From JAJFVC01 sp039698075 (GTDB taxonomy: Bacteria > Planctomycetota > Planctomycetia > Pirellulales > Thermoguttaceae), in assembly GCA_039698075.1 (NCBI GenBank), contig JBDKTJ010000003.1, positions 31,531-95,530 on the forward strand: a stretch of DNA of 64,000 bases, written 5' to 3'. Made by a program: the position numbers and the translations under genes. The notes under the pieces are model-generated. The model saw only the letters and a program-made list of their open reading frames with translations, did not search any database and was not told where the DNA came from. The stretch's first letter is position 1, and the number at the start of each line of letters is the position of its first letter. Positions 23,781-33,212 of the stretch are shown here, piece by piece.

Positions 23781-25280
23781 ATGATGAATACCCAATCGTC
23801 TCCACATCGGTCTTCCAAGCGGTGGCGATGGCTCGCAGCCATTGCGATTCTCGTAGCATTGGGGTTGGCGGCCGCCGGCCTTTGGTCGCCGCAACTTCGG
23901 CGGATCGCCACGTCCTCATGGACTGCCCTGGCCGCTCACTCGCCGAACGACGGCCACGATCACGCGGAAAAGAAAAAACACGACGACGAGGACGACGACC
24001 ACCACGACGGCGATCGAGACCATCACGACGGCGACGAGGACGAGCACGATCATGCGCATGCCGCTCAAAACCACAAGCACGACGAAGCCACGTCGATCAA
24101 GCTGAGCAAACAGGCCCAGAACAACATCGGCCTCCGATTGACCAAGGTCGCCTTGGGTCCGTTCGAGCGGACCATGAACGTGCCGGGCATCGTGGTCGAG
24201 CGTCCGGGCTGGTCCGTGTTGGAGGTCACTGCGCCGATGACGGGCGTGGTCATGCAAATCTATCCGATCCAAGGCGAGGCCGTCCGGCACGATCAGCCGC
24301 TTTTTGAAATCCGCCTGACGCACGAGGACCTGCTGCAACTACAGACGGAGTTCCTGCGCACCGTCGAGGAGTTGGACGTCATCGGCCACGAGGTGGCGCG
24401 GTTGGAAAAAATCTCGGCCGACGGCGTCATTGCCGGCAAGACGCTGCTGGAACGCAAATACGAGCAGCAAAAGCAGGAAGCGGCGATGAGGGCGCAGCGG
24501 CAGGCCTTGCTCCTGCACGGACTGTCGGAAGAGCAAGTCAACCGGATCGCCTCGACGCGCACGCTGCTGCAAAGCTTGACGATTTACGCGCCGGAGCAAA
24601 AAGGCCCAAATTCGTCGCGTCATCCGCCGCGTCACTTGCAAGTTCAGCAGTTGAAAGTCACTCAGGGAAAGCACGTCAACGCGGGCGACACGCTTTGCAC
24701 GCTCGTCGACCAACACGAACTGTTCATCGAGGGCATCGCCTTTGAACAAGACATTCAGTCCGTCAATCGGGTGGCCGCCTCAACGCGCAAGGTTTCGGCC
24801 ACGTTCGGGTCGAAATCCTCCGGCGACGAGCACACGACGCCAGACCTCCGCATTCTCTATCTCGACGACAAGGTCGACCCGCAGTCCCGGGCGTTCCATT
24901 TCTACGTGACGCTGCCGAATCGCATCTTGCGCGAAGACAAGACCCCCGAGGGACGCAATTTTGTGTATTGGCAATTCAAGCCCGGCCAAAGGACGCAGCT
25001 CCGCATTCCCGTCGAGGCGTGGACGAATCGCATCGTGCTGCCCGTCGAGGCAATTGCCCAAGACGGGGCCGAGTTTTACGTGTTCGAGGCCAACGGCGAT
25101 CATTTCGACCGCCGGGCGGTTCACGTCGAGTATCGCGATCAAGATTGGGCCGTGATCGCCAACGACGGTGCGTTGCGCGTCGGGTCCACCGTGGCCGCCT
25201 CGGCCGCGCACCAAGTGCATTTGGCCCTAAAAAACAAGTCCGGCGGCGGAGTCGATCCCCATGCGGGACATAACCACTAG
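23781..25280 (+). CDS. RND efflux periplasmic adaptor with His/Asp-rich N-terminal region (CusB/CzcB-like)
   Basis: 499 residues from the ATG at 23781 (AAAAGGATC upstream), which puts a membrane anchor at about 18-36 near the N-terminus; the longer frame to 23649 has no signal and is rejected. Residues about 50-105 are extraordinarily rich in His and Asp (for example DDDHHDGDRDHHDGDEDEHD), a likely metal-loading segment. Then come a barrel-sandwich hybrid domain (APMTGVVMQIYPIQGEAV), a helical hairpin, a beta-barrel and a membrane-proximal domain. Adaptors of this type link the inner-membrane RND pump to the outer-membrane channel and can pass metal to it. The heptamer arrays 25292-25363 separate it from the pump gene. 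Confidence 0.88.
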   Translation: MMNTQSSPHRSSKRWRWLAAIAILVALGLAAAGLWSPQLRRIATSSWTALAAHSPNDGHDHAEKKKHDDEDDDHHDGDRDHHDGDEDEHDHAHAAQNHKHDEATSIKLSKQAQNNIGLRLTKVALGPFERTMNVPGIVVERPGWSVLEVTAPMTGVVMQIYPIQGEAVRHDQPLFEIRLTHEDLLQLQTEFLRTVEELDVIGHEVARLEKISADGVIAGKTLLERKYEQQKQEAAMRAQRQALLLHGLSEEQVNRIASTRTLLQSLTIYAPEQKGPNSSRHPPRHLQVQQLKVTQGKHVNAGDTLCTLVDQHELFIEGIAFEQDIQSVNRVAASTRKVSATFGSKSSGDEHTTPDLRILYLDDKVDPQSRAFHFYVTLPNRILREDKTPEGRNFVYWQFKPGQRTQLRIPVEAWTNRIVLPVEAIAQDGAEFYVFEANGDHFDRRAVHVEYRDQDWAVIANDGALRVGSTVAASAAHQVHLALKNKSGGGVDPHAGHNH

Positions 25281-25291
25281 TGGCCAACACT

Positions 25292-25319
25292 AGTGGCCAG
25301 TGGTCGGTGGTCAGTGGCC
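25292..25319 (+). repeat. Four tandem AGTGGCC-type heptamers
   Basis: Head-to-tail 7-bp units AGTGGCC, AGTGGTC, GGTGGTC and AGTGGCC, beginning 11 bp after the adaptor stop codon. A further isolated copy of the unit occurs at 25279. They have the same period as the G-run arrays but only two-G runs. Confidence 0.8.
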
Positions 25320-25342
25320 AGAAATTAGGCCGAGCAACGCAA

Positions 25343-25363
25343 CCTAATCCCTAATCCCTAGCT
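25343..25363 (+). repeat. Three CCTAATC-type heptamers abutting the pump start codon
   Basis: CCTAATC twice and CCTAGCT once, ending 2 bases before the ATG of the RND pump gene. The array is the same sequence and orientation, relative to the following gene, as the one at 7674-7708 before the VWA gene. No purine ribosome-binding site is visible between it and the ATG. Confidence 0.8.
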
Positions 25364-25365
25364 CC

Positions 25366-28300
25366 ATGCTCAACGCCATTATTCGATTTTCGTTGCACTA
25401 TCGACTGCTGACCATCTCGGTCGCGGTGGTCGTGCTGGTGTACGGCGGATACGTTTTGTATCAGTTGCCGATCGACGTGTTCCCCGATTTGGACCGGCCT
25501 CGGGTCACGGTGATGACCGAAGCACCCGGCCTGGCGCCCGAGGAAGTCGAGACCCTGGTCACTTTTCCGTTGGAATCCGTTCTCAACGGGGCGACCGGCG
25601 TTCAAGCGGTTCGCAGTTCGTCGGGCATCGGACTGTCGGTCGTACAGGTCGAGTTCGCCTGGGGCACCGACATCTACATCGACCGTCAGATCGTGGCCGA
25701 AAAATTGGCCCTAGCGGCCGAACGACTGCCCGAGGGCGTGCGTCCGCAGATGGGCCCGATCTCGTCGATCATGGGCCAAATTATGATCATCGGCATGTGG
25801 AGCGAGGGCGGCAAGACCTCGCCGATGGAGGTGCGCACGCTGGCCGACTGGGTCGTGCGGCAACGACTTCTGACGATTCCGCGCGTCGCCCAGGTGATTA
25901 CGATGGGCGGCGGCCGCAAACAATATCAAGTGTTGGTCAATCCCGTCGCGTTGCGATCCTACGGAATCACGCTGCACGAGGTCGAGCAGGCGATGGCGGC
26001 CAGCAACGCCAACGCGACGGGCGGATATCTGAATCGCGGGGCGCGCGAGTATCTGGTCCGATCGATCGGCCGGCTGCAAAGCGTCGAAGACATCGAAAAC
26101 GTCGTCGTGAAGCCGGACGGCGAGCGGCCGGTGCTGTTGCGCCAAGTGGCCCGGATCGTCGAGGCCCCGCAGGTCAAACGCGGCGATTCGGCGGTCAACG
26201 GCGAGCCGGCCGTGATGCTCACCATCGCCAAGCAGCCCGGCGCCGACACGCGGCTGCTGACCGATCAGATCGCCAAGGCGCTCAAAGAGCTCAAAGGCAG
26301 TCTGCCGCCCGACATCCGCATCAATCCGGACGTCTATCAACAAAAATCGTTCATCGAGCTGGGCATTCACAACGTCATCGACGCCTTGCGGGACGGCGGC
26401 ATTCTGGTCGTCATCATCCTGTTCCTGTTCCTGTTGAACTTCCGCACCACGTTCATCACGCTGACGGCCATCCCGCTTTCGATGGTCATCACCGGATTGA
26501 TCTTCAAGTGGTTCCACATGTCGATCAACACGATGACGCTCGGCGGGCTGGCCGTGGCCATCGGCGAGTTGGTCGACGACGCGATCGTGGACGTGGAAAA
26601 CATCTTTCGCCGGCTGCGCGAGAACAAACATTCGCCGAACCCAAAACATCCGTTGCGCGTGGTGTACGAGGCCAGCAGCGAGGTGCGCAACTCGATCGTC
26701 TTCAGCACGATCCTGGTCGTGTTGGTTTTCGTGCCGCTGTTCGCGTTGGGCGGCATGGAAGGCCGGCTGTTCACGCCGCTCGGCGTGGCCTACATCGTTT
26801 CGATTCTCGCCTCGCTGGTGGTGTCGCTCACCGTCACGCCGGTGTTGTCGTATTGGCTGCTGCCCAACGCAAAAGTGATGGGCCACGACCGCGACGGCCT
26901 GATGCTGCGGTGGCTCAAACGCGCGGTGGGCTACGCGATCCGTTTCAGCGTCCGACATCCCTGGCCGGTGCTGGGCGTCGTCACCGTGGGCGTCGCGATC
27001 AGTTGCCTGACGGTGTCGCAGTTGGGACGCGACTTCCTGCCGCCCTTCAACGAGGGCACGGTGCAGATCAACGTCCTGCTGCCGCCCGGCGACTCGCTGG
27101 ACACCTCGAACCGAATCGCCGGCATGGTCGAAGACCGGCTTAAAAACATCCGGGGCGTGGTCGCCTTCGGACGCCGCACCGGTCGGGCCGAGTTGGACGA
27201 GCACGCCGAGGGCGTCAATATGTCGGAGATCATCGTCACGTTCGATCCGAAACTGGGCCGCAGCCGCGAAGAGGTCATGACCGACATCCGCGAGGAATTG
27301 ACCCAAGTGCCCGGCGCGGTGATCGCCGCCGAGCAGCCGTTGCAGCATGTGATCAGCGCGATGCTGTCGGGCGTCAAGGCGCAGGTGGGCATCAAACTTT
27401 ACGGCGACGACCTCAACGTGCTCCGGACGAAAGCCAACGAGATGAAGACGGCCATCCAAAACGTCCGCGGCGTCAAGGACCTCATGGTCGAGCAGCAGAT
27501 CGAGATTCCGCAGGTGCGCATCAATCTGGACCGCAAGGCCCTGGCGTCCTATGGGCTCAATACGGCCGACGTCAACGAGTTGATCGAAACGGCCATGAAC
27601 GGCCGCGTCGTGTCGGAACTGGTTTTCGGCGAGCGGAAGTTCGACCTGCTGGTGCGGTTGGACGATGTTTTTCGCAACGATCCGCAGGAGTTGCAGCGGA
27701 TGACCCTCGCATTGCCGAGCCAGGGCAAAATTCCGCTCAGCGCCGTGGCGGACGTGGCGGACTCGAGTGGGCCGAACACGATCAACCGCGAAAACGTGCG
27801 GCGGCGCATCATCGTCCAATGCAACACCGCCGGACGCGACCTGGGCAGCACGGTGACCGAAATCCAGCAACGATTGGCCCCCATTCAGTCGTCCCTGCCC
27901 GTCGGCTACTTCATCGAATACAGCGGCCAGTTCGAGAGCCAGCAGTCGGCCACTCGAACCATCAGCCTGCTGAGCATCGTCTCGCTGGCCTGCATGTTGT
28001 TGACGCTCTACACGCTGTTCCACTCGCTCAACCTCAGCCTGCAAGTGTTGGCCGCGTTGCCGATGGCCGCGATCGGCGCGGTCGCCGCGTTGGTCATCAC
28101 TCGGCAATCGCTGACCGTGGCCAGCATGGTGGGCTTCATCTCGCTGGCCGGCATCGCCTCGCGCAACGGCATCTTGCTGATCGCCCATTATCTGCACCTG
28201 GTCCGCTACGAAGGCGAACATTTTACGCCCGAGATGATCGAACGCGCCGGCAAGGAGCGACTGGCGCCGATGTTGATGACGGCCCTTTGCGCGGGCATCG

Positions 28301-28587
28301 CGCTGGTCCCGCTGGTGATGGCCGCCGGTCAGCCCGGCAAGGAAATCTTGTACCCGGTGGCGACGGTCATTCTGGGCGGACTGATCAGCTCCACGTTGCT
28401 CGATTTCTTCGTGCGACCGGCTCTGTTTTGGACGTTCGGACGCCGGGCCGCCGTTCGAGCCATGAGACACAGCCACCATGAACCGAGTTTGAAGGACGCG
28501 GAACCCGACGCCCACGAAGAGGCCCACCGCGTTCAGCATCCGATCGACGGCGTTTCATCTTCAAAACCTTTGTCCGAACCGAGGTAA
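25366..28587 (+). CDS. Heavy-metal efflux RND pump, CzcA/CusA family
   Basis: 1073 residues, the family's usual length. N-terminal helix (LLTISVAVVVLVYGGYVLYQ), the RND signature LPIDVFPDLDRPRVTV, two large periplasmic loops (about 40-335 and 560-865) and twelve helices in all. The proton-relay helix carries acidic residues (IGELVDDAIVDVENIF, about 398-413), the pattern of the heavy-metal branch. It is driven by the proton gradient and forms a trimer with the adaptor and the TolC-like protein to export mono- or divalent metal ions from periplasm or cytoplasm. Which metal is not readable by eye. Confidence 0.93.
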   Translation: MLNAIIRFSLHYRLLTISVAVVVLVYGGYVLYQLPIDVFPDLDRPRVTVMTEAPGLAPEEVETLVTFPLESVLNGATGVQAVRSSSGIGLSVVQVEFAWGTDIYIDRQIVAEKLALAAERLPEGVRPQMGPISSIMGQIMIIGMWSEGGKTSPMEVRTLADWVVRQRLLTIPRVAQVITMGGGRKQYQVLVNPVALRSYGITLHEVEQAMAASNANATGGYLNRGAREYLVRSIGRLQSVEDIENVVVKPDGERPVLLRQVARIVEAPQVKRGDSAVNGEPAVMLTIAKQPGADTRLLTDQIAKALKELKGSLPPDIRINPDVYQQKSFIELGIHNVIDALRDGGILVVIILFLFLLNFRTTFITLTAIPLSMVITGLIFKWFHMSINTMTLGGLAVAIGELVDDAIVDVENIFRRLRENKHSPNPKHPLRVVYEASSEVRNSIVFSTILVVLVFVPLFALGGMEGRLFTPLGVAYIVSILASLVVSLTVTPVLSYWLLPNAKVMGHDRDGLMLRWLKRAVGYAIRFSVRHPWPVLGVVTVGVAISCLTVSQLGRDFLPPFNEGTVQINVLLPPGDSLDTSNRIAGMVEDRLKNIRGVVAFGRRTGRAELDEHAEGVNMSEIIVTFDPKLGRSREEVMTDIREELTQVPGAVIAAEQPLQHVISAMLSGVKAQVGIKLYGDDLNVLRTKANEMKTAIQNVRGVKDLMVEQQIEIPQVRINLDRKALASYGLNTADVNELIETAMNGRVVSELVFGERKFDLLVRLDDVFRNDPQELQRMTLALPSQGKIPLSAVADVADSSGPNTINRENVRRRIIVQCNTAGRDLGSTVTEIQQRLAPIQSSLPVGYFIEYSGQFESQQSATRTISLLSIVSLACMLLTLYTLFHSLNLSLQVLAALPMAAIGAVAALVITRQSLTVASMVGFISLAGIASRNGILLIAHYLHLVRYEGEHFTPEMIERAGKERLAPMLMTALCAGIALVPLVMAAGQPGKEILYPVATVILGGLISSTLLDFFVRPALFWTFGRRAAVRAMRHSHHEPSLKDAEPDAHEEAHRVQHPIDGVSSSKPLSEPR

Positions 28588-28621
28588 ACGTCGACTTTTG
28601 TTGTCCAAGGAATGGATTCCG

Positions 28622-29653
28622 ATGTTTTGCGTCTTATCTGATTTCAACCACGATCGGCGGCAAGTCGCGTTGCGGCGCCGCGGGGCGAATCGCGTCTTCT
28701 TGTTCTCCTGCCTGGCCTTGTTGATCGGGCTTGGCGGAAAGACCAACGCGCAGACGTCGCCGTCGGCCGAGTCGCCTGACGCGCCCGTTCGATTGCCGTC
28801 GGTCGTTTCAAACAGCAATGATGCGGCGAACGTGGCCATCGCGGACGCGCGCGTCGCCGATTCCACGACGGAACATTGGTTCGACGGCAAGGAACCGTGG
28901 ACGTGGCAACTGCTGCCGGATGGCCTGATGTATCCGTCCTATCTGGCCGGCAACAAAGAGCCGCGGCTGGGTTCTCAATGGGTCCATCTGCGAAATCGCG
29001 GATGGCAATGGGACCCGACGCTTGGCGGTCGCGTCGGACTGCTCCGATTCGGCACGATGGACAGCATCCTACCCCAAGGTTGGCAATGGGACATTGAAGG
29101 CACCGCGTTGATCCGCATGAACATGGAGCACGACAACGACGTGGACCACGTGGACTATCGCGCCGGCGCGCCGCTGACCACCCGACAAGGTCCCTGGGAG
29201 TTCAAGTTCGGCTACTATCATCTGAGTTCCCACCTCGGCGACGAATACATGGCGCGCAACGACACGCTGGCGCGGATCAATTACGTGCGTGAGACGTTGG
29301 CGTTCGGCGCGGCGGTGCGCCCCACCGAGAACACCCGATTGTATTCGGAAGTGGGCTGGGCTTTTTACGTCGACGGAGGCGCCCAACCGTGGGAAATCCA
29401 ATTCGGCATGGAGTTCAGTTCCACGAAACCGTCCGGGCGGCGCGGCGATCCCTTCTTCGCCGTGAATTGCCACCTGCACGAAGAGACCGACTTCAGCGGC
29501 AACTTGACCGTTCAGACGGGCTGGCAGTGGCGAGGCCGCTCCGGACACCTTTTCCGCATCGGCATGCAATATTTCAACGGTATGAGCGAACTTGCCCAAT
29601 TCTACAACACGTTCGAGGAGCAAATCGGCCTCGGCGTGTGGTACGACTTTTGA
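28622..29653 (+). CDS. DUF1207 family protein, probably outer membrane or periplasmic
   Basis: 343 residues from the ATG at 28622, which has AAGGA 10 bases upstream; a TTG at 28598 is the alternative. A signal-like helix (FLFSCLALLIGLGGKTNA) follows a basic stretch. The mature part is rich in aromatic residues and beta strands (WQWDIEGTALIRMNMEHD, WEFKFGYYHLSSHLGDEY) and ends in a C-terminal Phe (LGVWYDF), typical of outer membrane barrels. It matches the DUF1207 family as I know it; function unestablished. It sits inside the metal-efflux operon, so an outer-membrane role in that system is likely. Confidence 0.75.
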   Translation: MFCVLSDFNHDRRQVALRRRGANRVFLFSCLALLIGLGGKTNAQTSPSAESPDAPVRLPSVVSNSNDAANVAIADARVADSTTEHWFDGKEPWTWQLLPDGLMYPSYLAGNKEPRLGSQWVHLRNRGWQWDPTLGGRVGLLRFGTMDSILPQGWQWDIEGTALIRMNMEHDNDVDHVDYRAGAPLTTRQGPWEFKFGYYHLSSHLGDEYMARNDTLARINYVRETLAFGAAVRPTENTRLYSEVGWAFYVDGGAQPWEIQFGMEFSSTKPSGRRGDPFFAVNCHLHEETDFSGNLTVQTGWQWRGRSGHLFRIGMQYFNGMSELAQFYNTFEEQIGLGVWYDF

Positions 29654-29681
29654 AACTGATTTTTGAATCTGAATCGACGAT

Positions 29682-29702
29682 CCTTTCGTGAATGTCACGA
29701 AG
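29682..29702 (+). other. Hairpin between the DUF1207 and TolC-like genes
   Basis: TTCGTGA and TCACGAA pair around a 3-nt loop, extended by CC/GG with one bulged T. There is no T-tract, so it is not a classical terminator; an mRNA-stability or attenuation element is possible. Confidence 0.4.
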
Positions 29703-29724
29703 GCAATGACAAGGAGGTCATTCC

Positions 29725-31050
29725 ATGGCTCCATTCAAGTGGTGCGTGTGCGTCGTAATGATCGGCGCGGTCTCCAACGTGGCGATGTCGCAACAGGACG
29801 TTGCGCCCGTCGCGAATCGTGCGGCCCCCGCTCCACAACCGTCGGCCGACCAGACCGTTGCGCCAGGCGCAATGACACTGGCCGAATTGGAGGAGATGGC
29901 CTTGAGCCGCAATCCGGCGTTGTCGCAAGCCTCGCATTACATGGAAGCCGCCAAGGGCCGTCAACTTCAGGTCGGATTGTACCCCAACCCTACGGTCGGC
30001 TACCTCGGCTCCGAAATCGGCAATGAAGGCCGGGCCGGCCAGCAAGGAAGTTATGTGGGACAAGAGATCGTCACGGCCGGAAAACTCCGACTCCGGCGCG
30101 ACGTCGTCGCCCAGGAGGTGCGTCAGGCCGAGTTCACTTGGCAATCGCAACGCCAACGATTGTTGACCGACGTACGACGCAGTTTCTACGACGTGCTTGT
30201 CGCCCAACGCAAGATGGAGCTGACCGAACAATTGCTTCGCATCAGCGAGGAGGGCATGCACTCGACCGAATCGCTGGTCCAAGCCAAAGAGGCCGCCCGG
30301 GCCGATGTCCTGCAAGCCAAGATCGAAGCGGAGTCCACGCGCGTTCTCTTGGAGCGATCGCGAAATCAATACGCCTCGGCCTGGCGCGGACTTGCGGCGG
30401 CGACCGGCTCGCCGAACATGCCGCCGCGGCCCTTGATGGGCGAAGCCTCGGACAACCTGCCGCATCTGACGTGGGAAGAGACCTGCGAGCGGTTGCTTAC
30501 GGATAGTCCGCAGATCGCCGCCGCGCAGGCCGGCGTCGCCCGCGCTCAGGCCGCGGTTCGACGGGAATACGCCCAGCGGATTCCGAACATCGACACGCAG
30601 ATGTCGGTGCAATACGACAACGCCACCCGGAATACGTTCGCCACGGTGCAGGCGGGCGTGCCGTTGCCGCTGTTCAATCGCAACCAAGGAAATATCCGCA
30701 GGACGGAAGCGGAACTGCTGGCGGCCCAAGAGAACGTGGAACGAGCCAAGCTCGACTTGCAGCGGCGGCTGGCGACCGTGTTCGAGCGGTACACGACCGC
30801 CCGCTATCAGGTCGAGAAATACAGCCGCGACATTTTGCCCAGCGCCAAAACCTCCCTCGATCTGGCCAACCAAGGCTATCGCGAAGGCGAATACAACTAT
30901 CTCTTCCTGTTGACGGCCCAACGGACTTTCTTCCAAGCGAATCTGGTTTATTTGGACGCCCTTCGGGAGCTTCGCAGCGCCGCGACCGCGATCGAAGGCA
31001 ATCTGTTGAGCGACAGTCTTCAGGAACAAGAAGCCGCCGCGGCCGATTGA
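29725..31050 (+). CDS. TolC/CusC-like outer-membrane efflux protein
   Basis: 441 residues, with a strong AAGGAGG eight bases before the ATG. Signal peptide (CVVMIGAVSNVAMS), then two tandem outer-membrane-efflux repeats: LAELEEMALSRNPALSQA opens the first and LTWEETCERLLTDSPQIAAA the second, each followed by long amphipathic helices and the barrel-forming segments. It would trimerise as the exit duct for the CzcA/CusA pump and adaptor encoded upstream in the same operon. Confidence 0.9.
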   Translation: MAPFKWCVCVVMIGAVSNVAMSQQDVAPVANRAAPAPQPSADQTVAPGAMTLAELEEMALSRNPALSQASHYMEAAKGRQLQVGLYPNPTVGYLGSEIGNEGRAGQQGSYVGQEIVTAGKLRLRRDVVAQEVRQAEFTWQSQRQRLLTDVRRSFYDVLVAQRKMELTEQLLRISEEGMHSTESLVQAKEAARADVLQAKIEAESTRVLLERSRNQYASAWRGLAAATGSPNMPPRPLMGEASDNLPHLTWEETCERLLTDSPQIAAAQAGVARAQAAVRREYAQRIPNIDTQMSVQYDNATRNTFATVQAGVPLPLFNRNQGNIRRTEAELLAAQENVERAKLDLQRRLATVFERYTTARYQVEKYSRDILPSAKTSLDLANQGYREGEYNYLFLLTAQRTFFQANLVYLDALRELRSAATAIEGNLLSDSLQEQEAAAAD

Positions 31051-31213
31051 CTGTCGGCGAACACCGCTATAGTAAAAAAACGTTGAGACGTCGCGTCCAC
31101 GCGTCATCAAGCAGCGAATTCGGGAAAGGCCAACGCGCCCCCTCGATCTAAGTAATTTCGCGTAACACCGGACGGCGGAGGCTGTCGCCCTTGCAAGCGG
31201 CATGGCGGACGAT

Positions 31214-31242
31214 TTGACACGCCGCAACGCATCGGATACGCT
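31214..31242 (+). promoter_or_regulatory. Sigma70-like promoter for the symporter gene
   Basis: TTGACA (31214-31219), 17-nt spacer, TACGCT (31237-31242), about 60 bp before the ATG at 31303. The -35 box is consensus. The rest of the 252-bp gap after the TolC-like gene shows nothing else I can support. Confidence 0.55.
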
Positions 31243-31302
31243 GAGCGTTTTCGGCATCGTCGGAAATGCCATCTTATCCGACAAAACGGGAGCCCGCCCC
31301 CC

Positions 31303-33144
31303 ATGCATCTTCAGTTGGTCGATTGGATCATCGTCGTCGCCTCCTTGTTGATTTGCTTTTTGCCCGCCCTGTTTTTCGGCAAACGGGCCGGCAAGGGGAC
31401 CGCCGAGTTCTTCGCGTCGGGCCGATCCGTGCCGTGGTGGCTGGCCGGTCTTTCGATGGTGGCCACCACATTCGCCAGCGACACGCCCAATCTGGTGACC
31501 GACATCGTGCGTCGTCAAGGCGTGGCGGGCAACTGGTGTTGGTGGGCCTTCGTGTTGACCGGCGTGTTGACCGTGTTTTTCTACGCCGAGCTGTGGCGTC
31601 GCTCGGGCGTGATGACCGACTTGGAATTCTATGAAATCCGTTATTCGGGCAAGGCGGCCAGCGTGGTCCGCGGTTTTCGGGCCATCTACCTCGGATTCTT
31701 CTTCAATTGCATCATCATGGCCACGGTGAACTTGGCGGCCTGCAAGATCGCCGGCATTCTGTTCGGGTTTGAACGCTGGCAGACGTTGTTGTTCGTCGGC
31801 CTGCTGAACGTCGTGTTCGCCGCGCACTCGGGACTGTGGGGCGTGTTGGTGATCGACATGATCCAGTTCTTCATCAAGATGTCGGCGGTCATCGCGGCGG
31901 CCTATTTCGCGCTGCAACTGCCCGAGGTCGGCGGACTGCAAGGCATGGTGGAAAAACTATCCTCGCGCTCGGGCCCGGGCGGCATCAACTACCTGAACAT
32001 GATGCCCGACTTCACCAACCACTGGGACATTGCCGTCGCGGTGTTCATTATGCCCATCGCGGTCCAGTGGTGGGCCGTGTGGTATCCCGGCTCCGAACCC
32101 GGCGGCGGCAGCTACATCGCGCAACGCATGCTGGCGTCCAAGTCGGAGCGAGACTCGCTGGGCAGCGTGCTGTTTTTCAACGTCGCCCACTTCTGCCTGC
32201 GTCCTTGGCCCTGGATTCTGGTGGGCCTCTGCTCGATTCTCGTATATCCCGAACTGAGCGACATCCAAAAAGCGTTTCCCCACCTCGATCCGACCCTGAT
32301 CAACCACGACATCGCCTACCCGGCCATGTTGAAATTCTTGCCCGTCGGATGGATCGGCCTGATGGTCGCCGGACTGATCGCCGCCAATTCGTCGACGATC
32401 TTGACGCACCTGAACTGGGGCGCCTCGTACTTGGTCCACGACTTTTATCGCCGATTCCTCAATAAGACGGCGACCGAAAAGCACTACGTGGCCATCGGCC
32501 GTTGGGCCACCGTCGGCTTGTTCCTTTGCTCCGGCGCCCTGACGTTCGTATTGGGAAGCGCCAAGGACTGCTTCGATATCCTGTTGCAGGTCGGCGCCGG
32601 AACCGGCTTGCTCTATCTGTTGCGATGGTTCTGGTGGCGCATCAACGCCTGGTGCGAAATCGTCGCAATGCTCAGTTCGTTCGTCGCCTCGGTGGCGATC
32701 CTGATCATCAATCGCGCCGCGGCCGCCTCGTTGCCGGCTGTCGAGGCCGCAAAAGCCGCTCCGTTCATCTCGTCGCATGTCGCGCTGATCCTCACGATCA
32801 TCCTGACGACGGCCTGCTGGGTGGCGGCGGCCTATCTGCTGCCGCAGACCGACGAAAAGACATTGATCGCGTTTTACCGAAAGGTGCGGCCCTTCGGCCC
32901 CGGCTGGAATCGCATCCAAAAACTCGCCCAACTCTCGCCCACGGAAGCCGTCGCGGCCGGCAACCTGAACATCCCCTTGGCCTTGACCGGATGGGTCTCC
33001 GGCTGCGTCACGATCTGGTCCTCGCTGTTCTGCATCGGCAACTGCCTTTACGGACGCATGGACTACGCTTGGGTTCTGGGCGGGTTCTTCGTGGTCAGCG
33101 GGACGGTGCTGATCTGCGTCGTCCAAAAGCTGTGGCGGAAGTAG
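31303..33144 (+). CDS. Sodium:solute symporter family transporter
   Basis: 613 residues with about 13-14 helices. N-terminus WIIVVASLLICFLPALFFGK, then the SSS-family loop GRSVPWWLAGLSMVATTFASDTPN, where unwound helix 1 forms the ion/substrate site. Later family features are GLIAANSSTILTHLNWGASYLVHDFYRRF, close to the 'AA..ST..S..N..S....D.Y' pattern of SSS proteins. Substrates in the family include sugars, amino acids and nucleosides; the specificity is not visible and no catabolic genes adjoin. It converges with the dnaA-like gene. Confidence 0.87.
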   Translation: MHLQLVDWIIVVASLLICFLPALFFGKRAGKGTAEFFASGRSVPWWLAGLSMVATTFASDTPNLVTDIVRRQGVAGNWCWWAFVLTGVLTVFFYAELWRRSGVMTDLEFYEIRYSGKAASVVRGFRAIYLGFFFNCIIMATVNLAACKIAGILFGFERWQTLLFVGLLNVVFAAHSGLWGVLVIDMIQFFIKMSAVIAAAYFALQLPEVGGLQGMVEKLSSRSGPGGINYLNMMPDFTNHWDIAVAVFIMPIAVQWWAVWYPGSEPGGGSYIAQRMLASKSERDSLGSVLFFNVAHFCLRPWPWILVGLCSILVYPELSDIQKAFPHLDPTLINHDIAYPAMLKFLPVGWIGLMVAGLIAANSSTILTHLNWGASYLVHDFYRRFLNKTATEKHYVAIGRWATVGLFLCSGALTFVLGSAKDCFDILLQVGAGTGLLYLLRWFWWRINAWCEIVAMLSSFVASVAILIINRAAAASLPAVEAAKAAPFISSHVALILTIILTTACWVAAAYLLPQTDEKTLIAFYRKVRPFGPGWNRIQKLAQLSPTEAVAAGNLNIPLALTGWVSGCVTIWSSLFCIGNCLYGRMDYAWVLGGFFVVSGTVLICVVQKLWRK

Positions 33145-33169
33145 TCGTCTTTTGAATCTTCTGGACCGA

Positions 33170-33184
33170 GGGACGACCCGTCCC
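33170..33184. terminator. Possible bidirectional terminator stem
   Basis: GGGACG/CGTCCC with a 3-nt loop in the 68-bp convergent gap between the symporter and dnaA-like genes. There is no T-tract. Confidence 0.3.
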
Positions 33185-33212
33185 GCGACGACGCCAAACC
33201 AAGAACGTTCGA

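Noticed and set aside
25711..28539. 942-codon minus-strand open frame opposite the RND pump
   Set aside because: His/Arg/Asp-rich shadow of the pump's codon bias.
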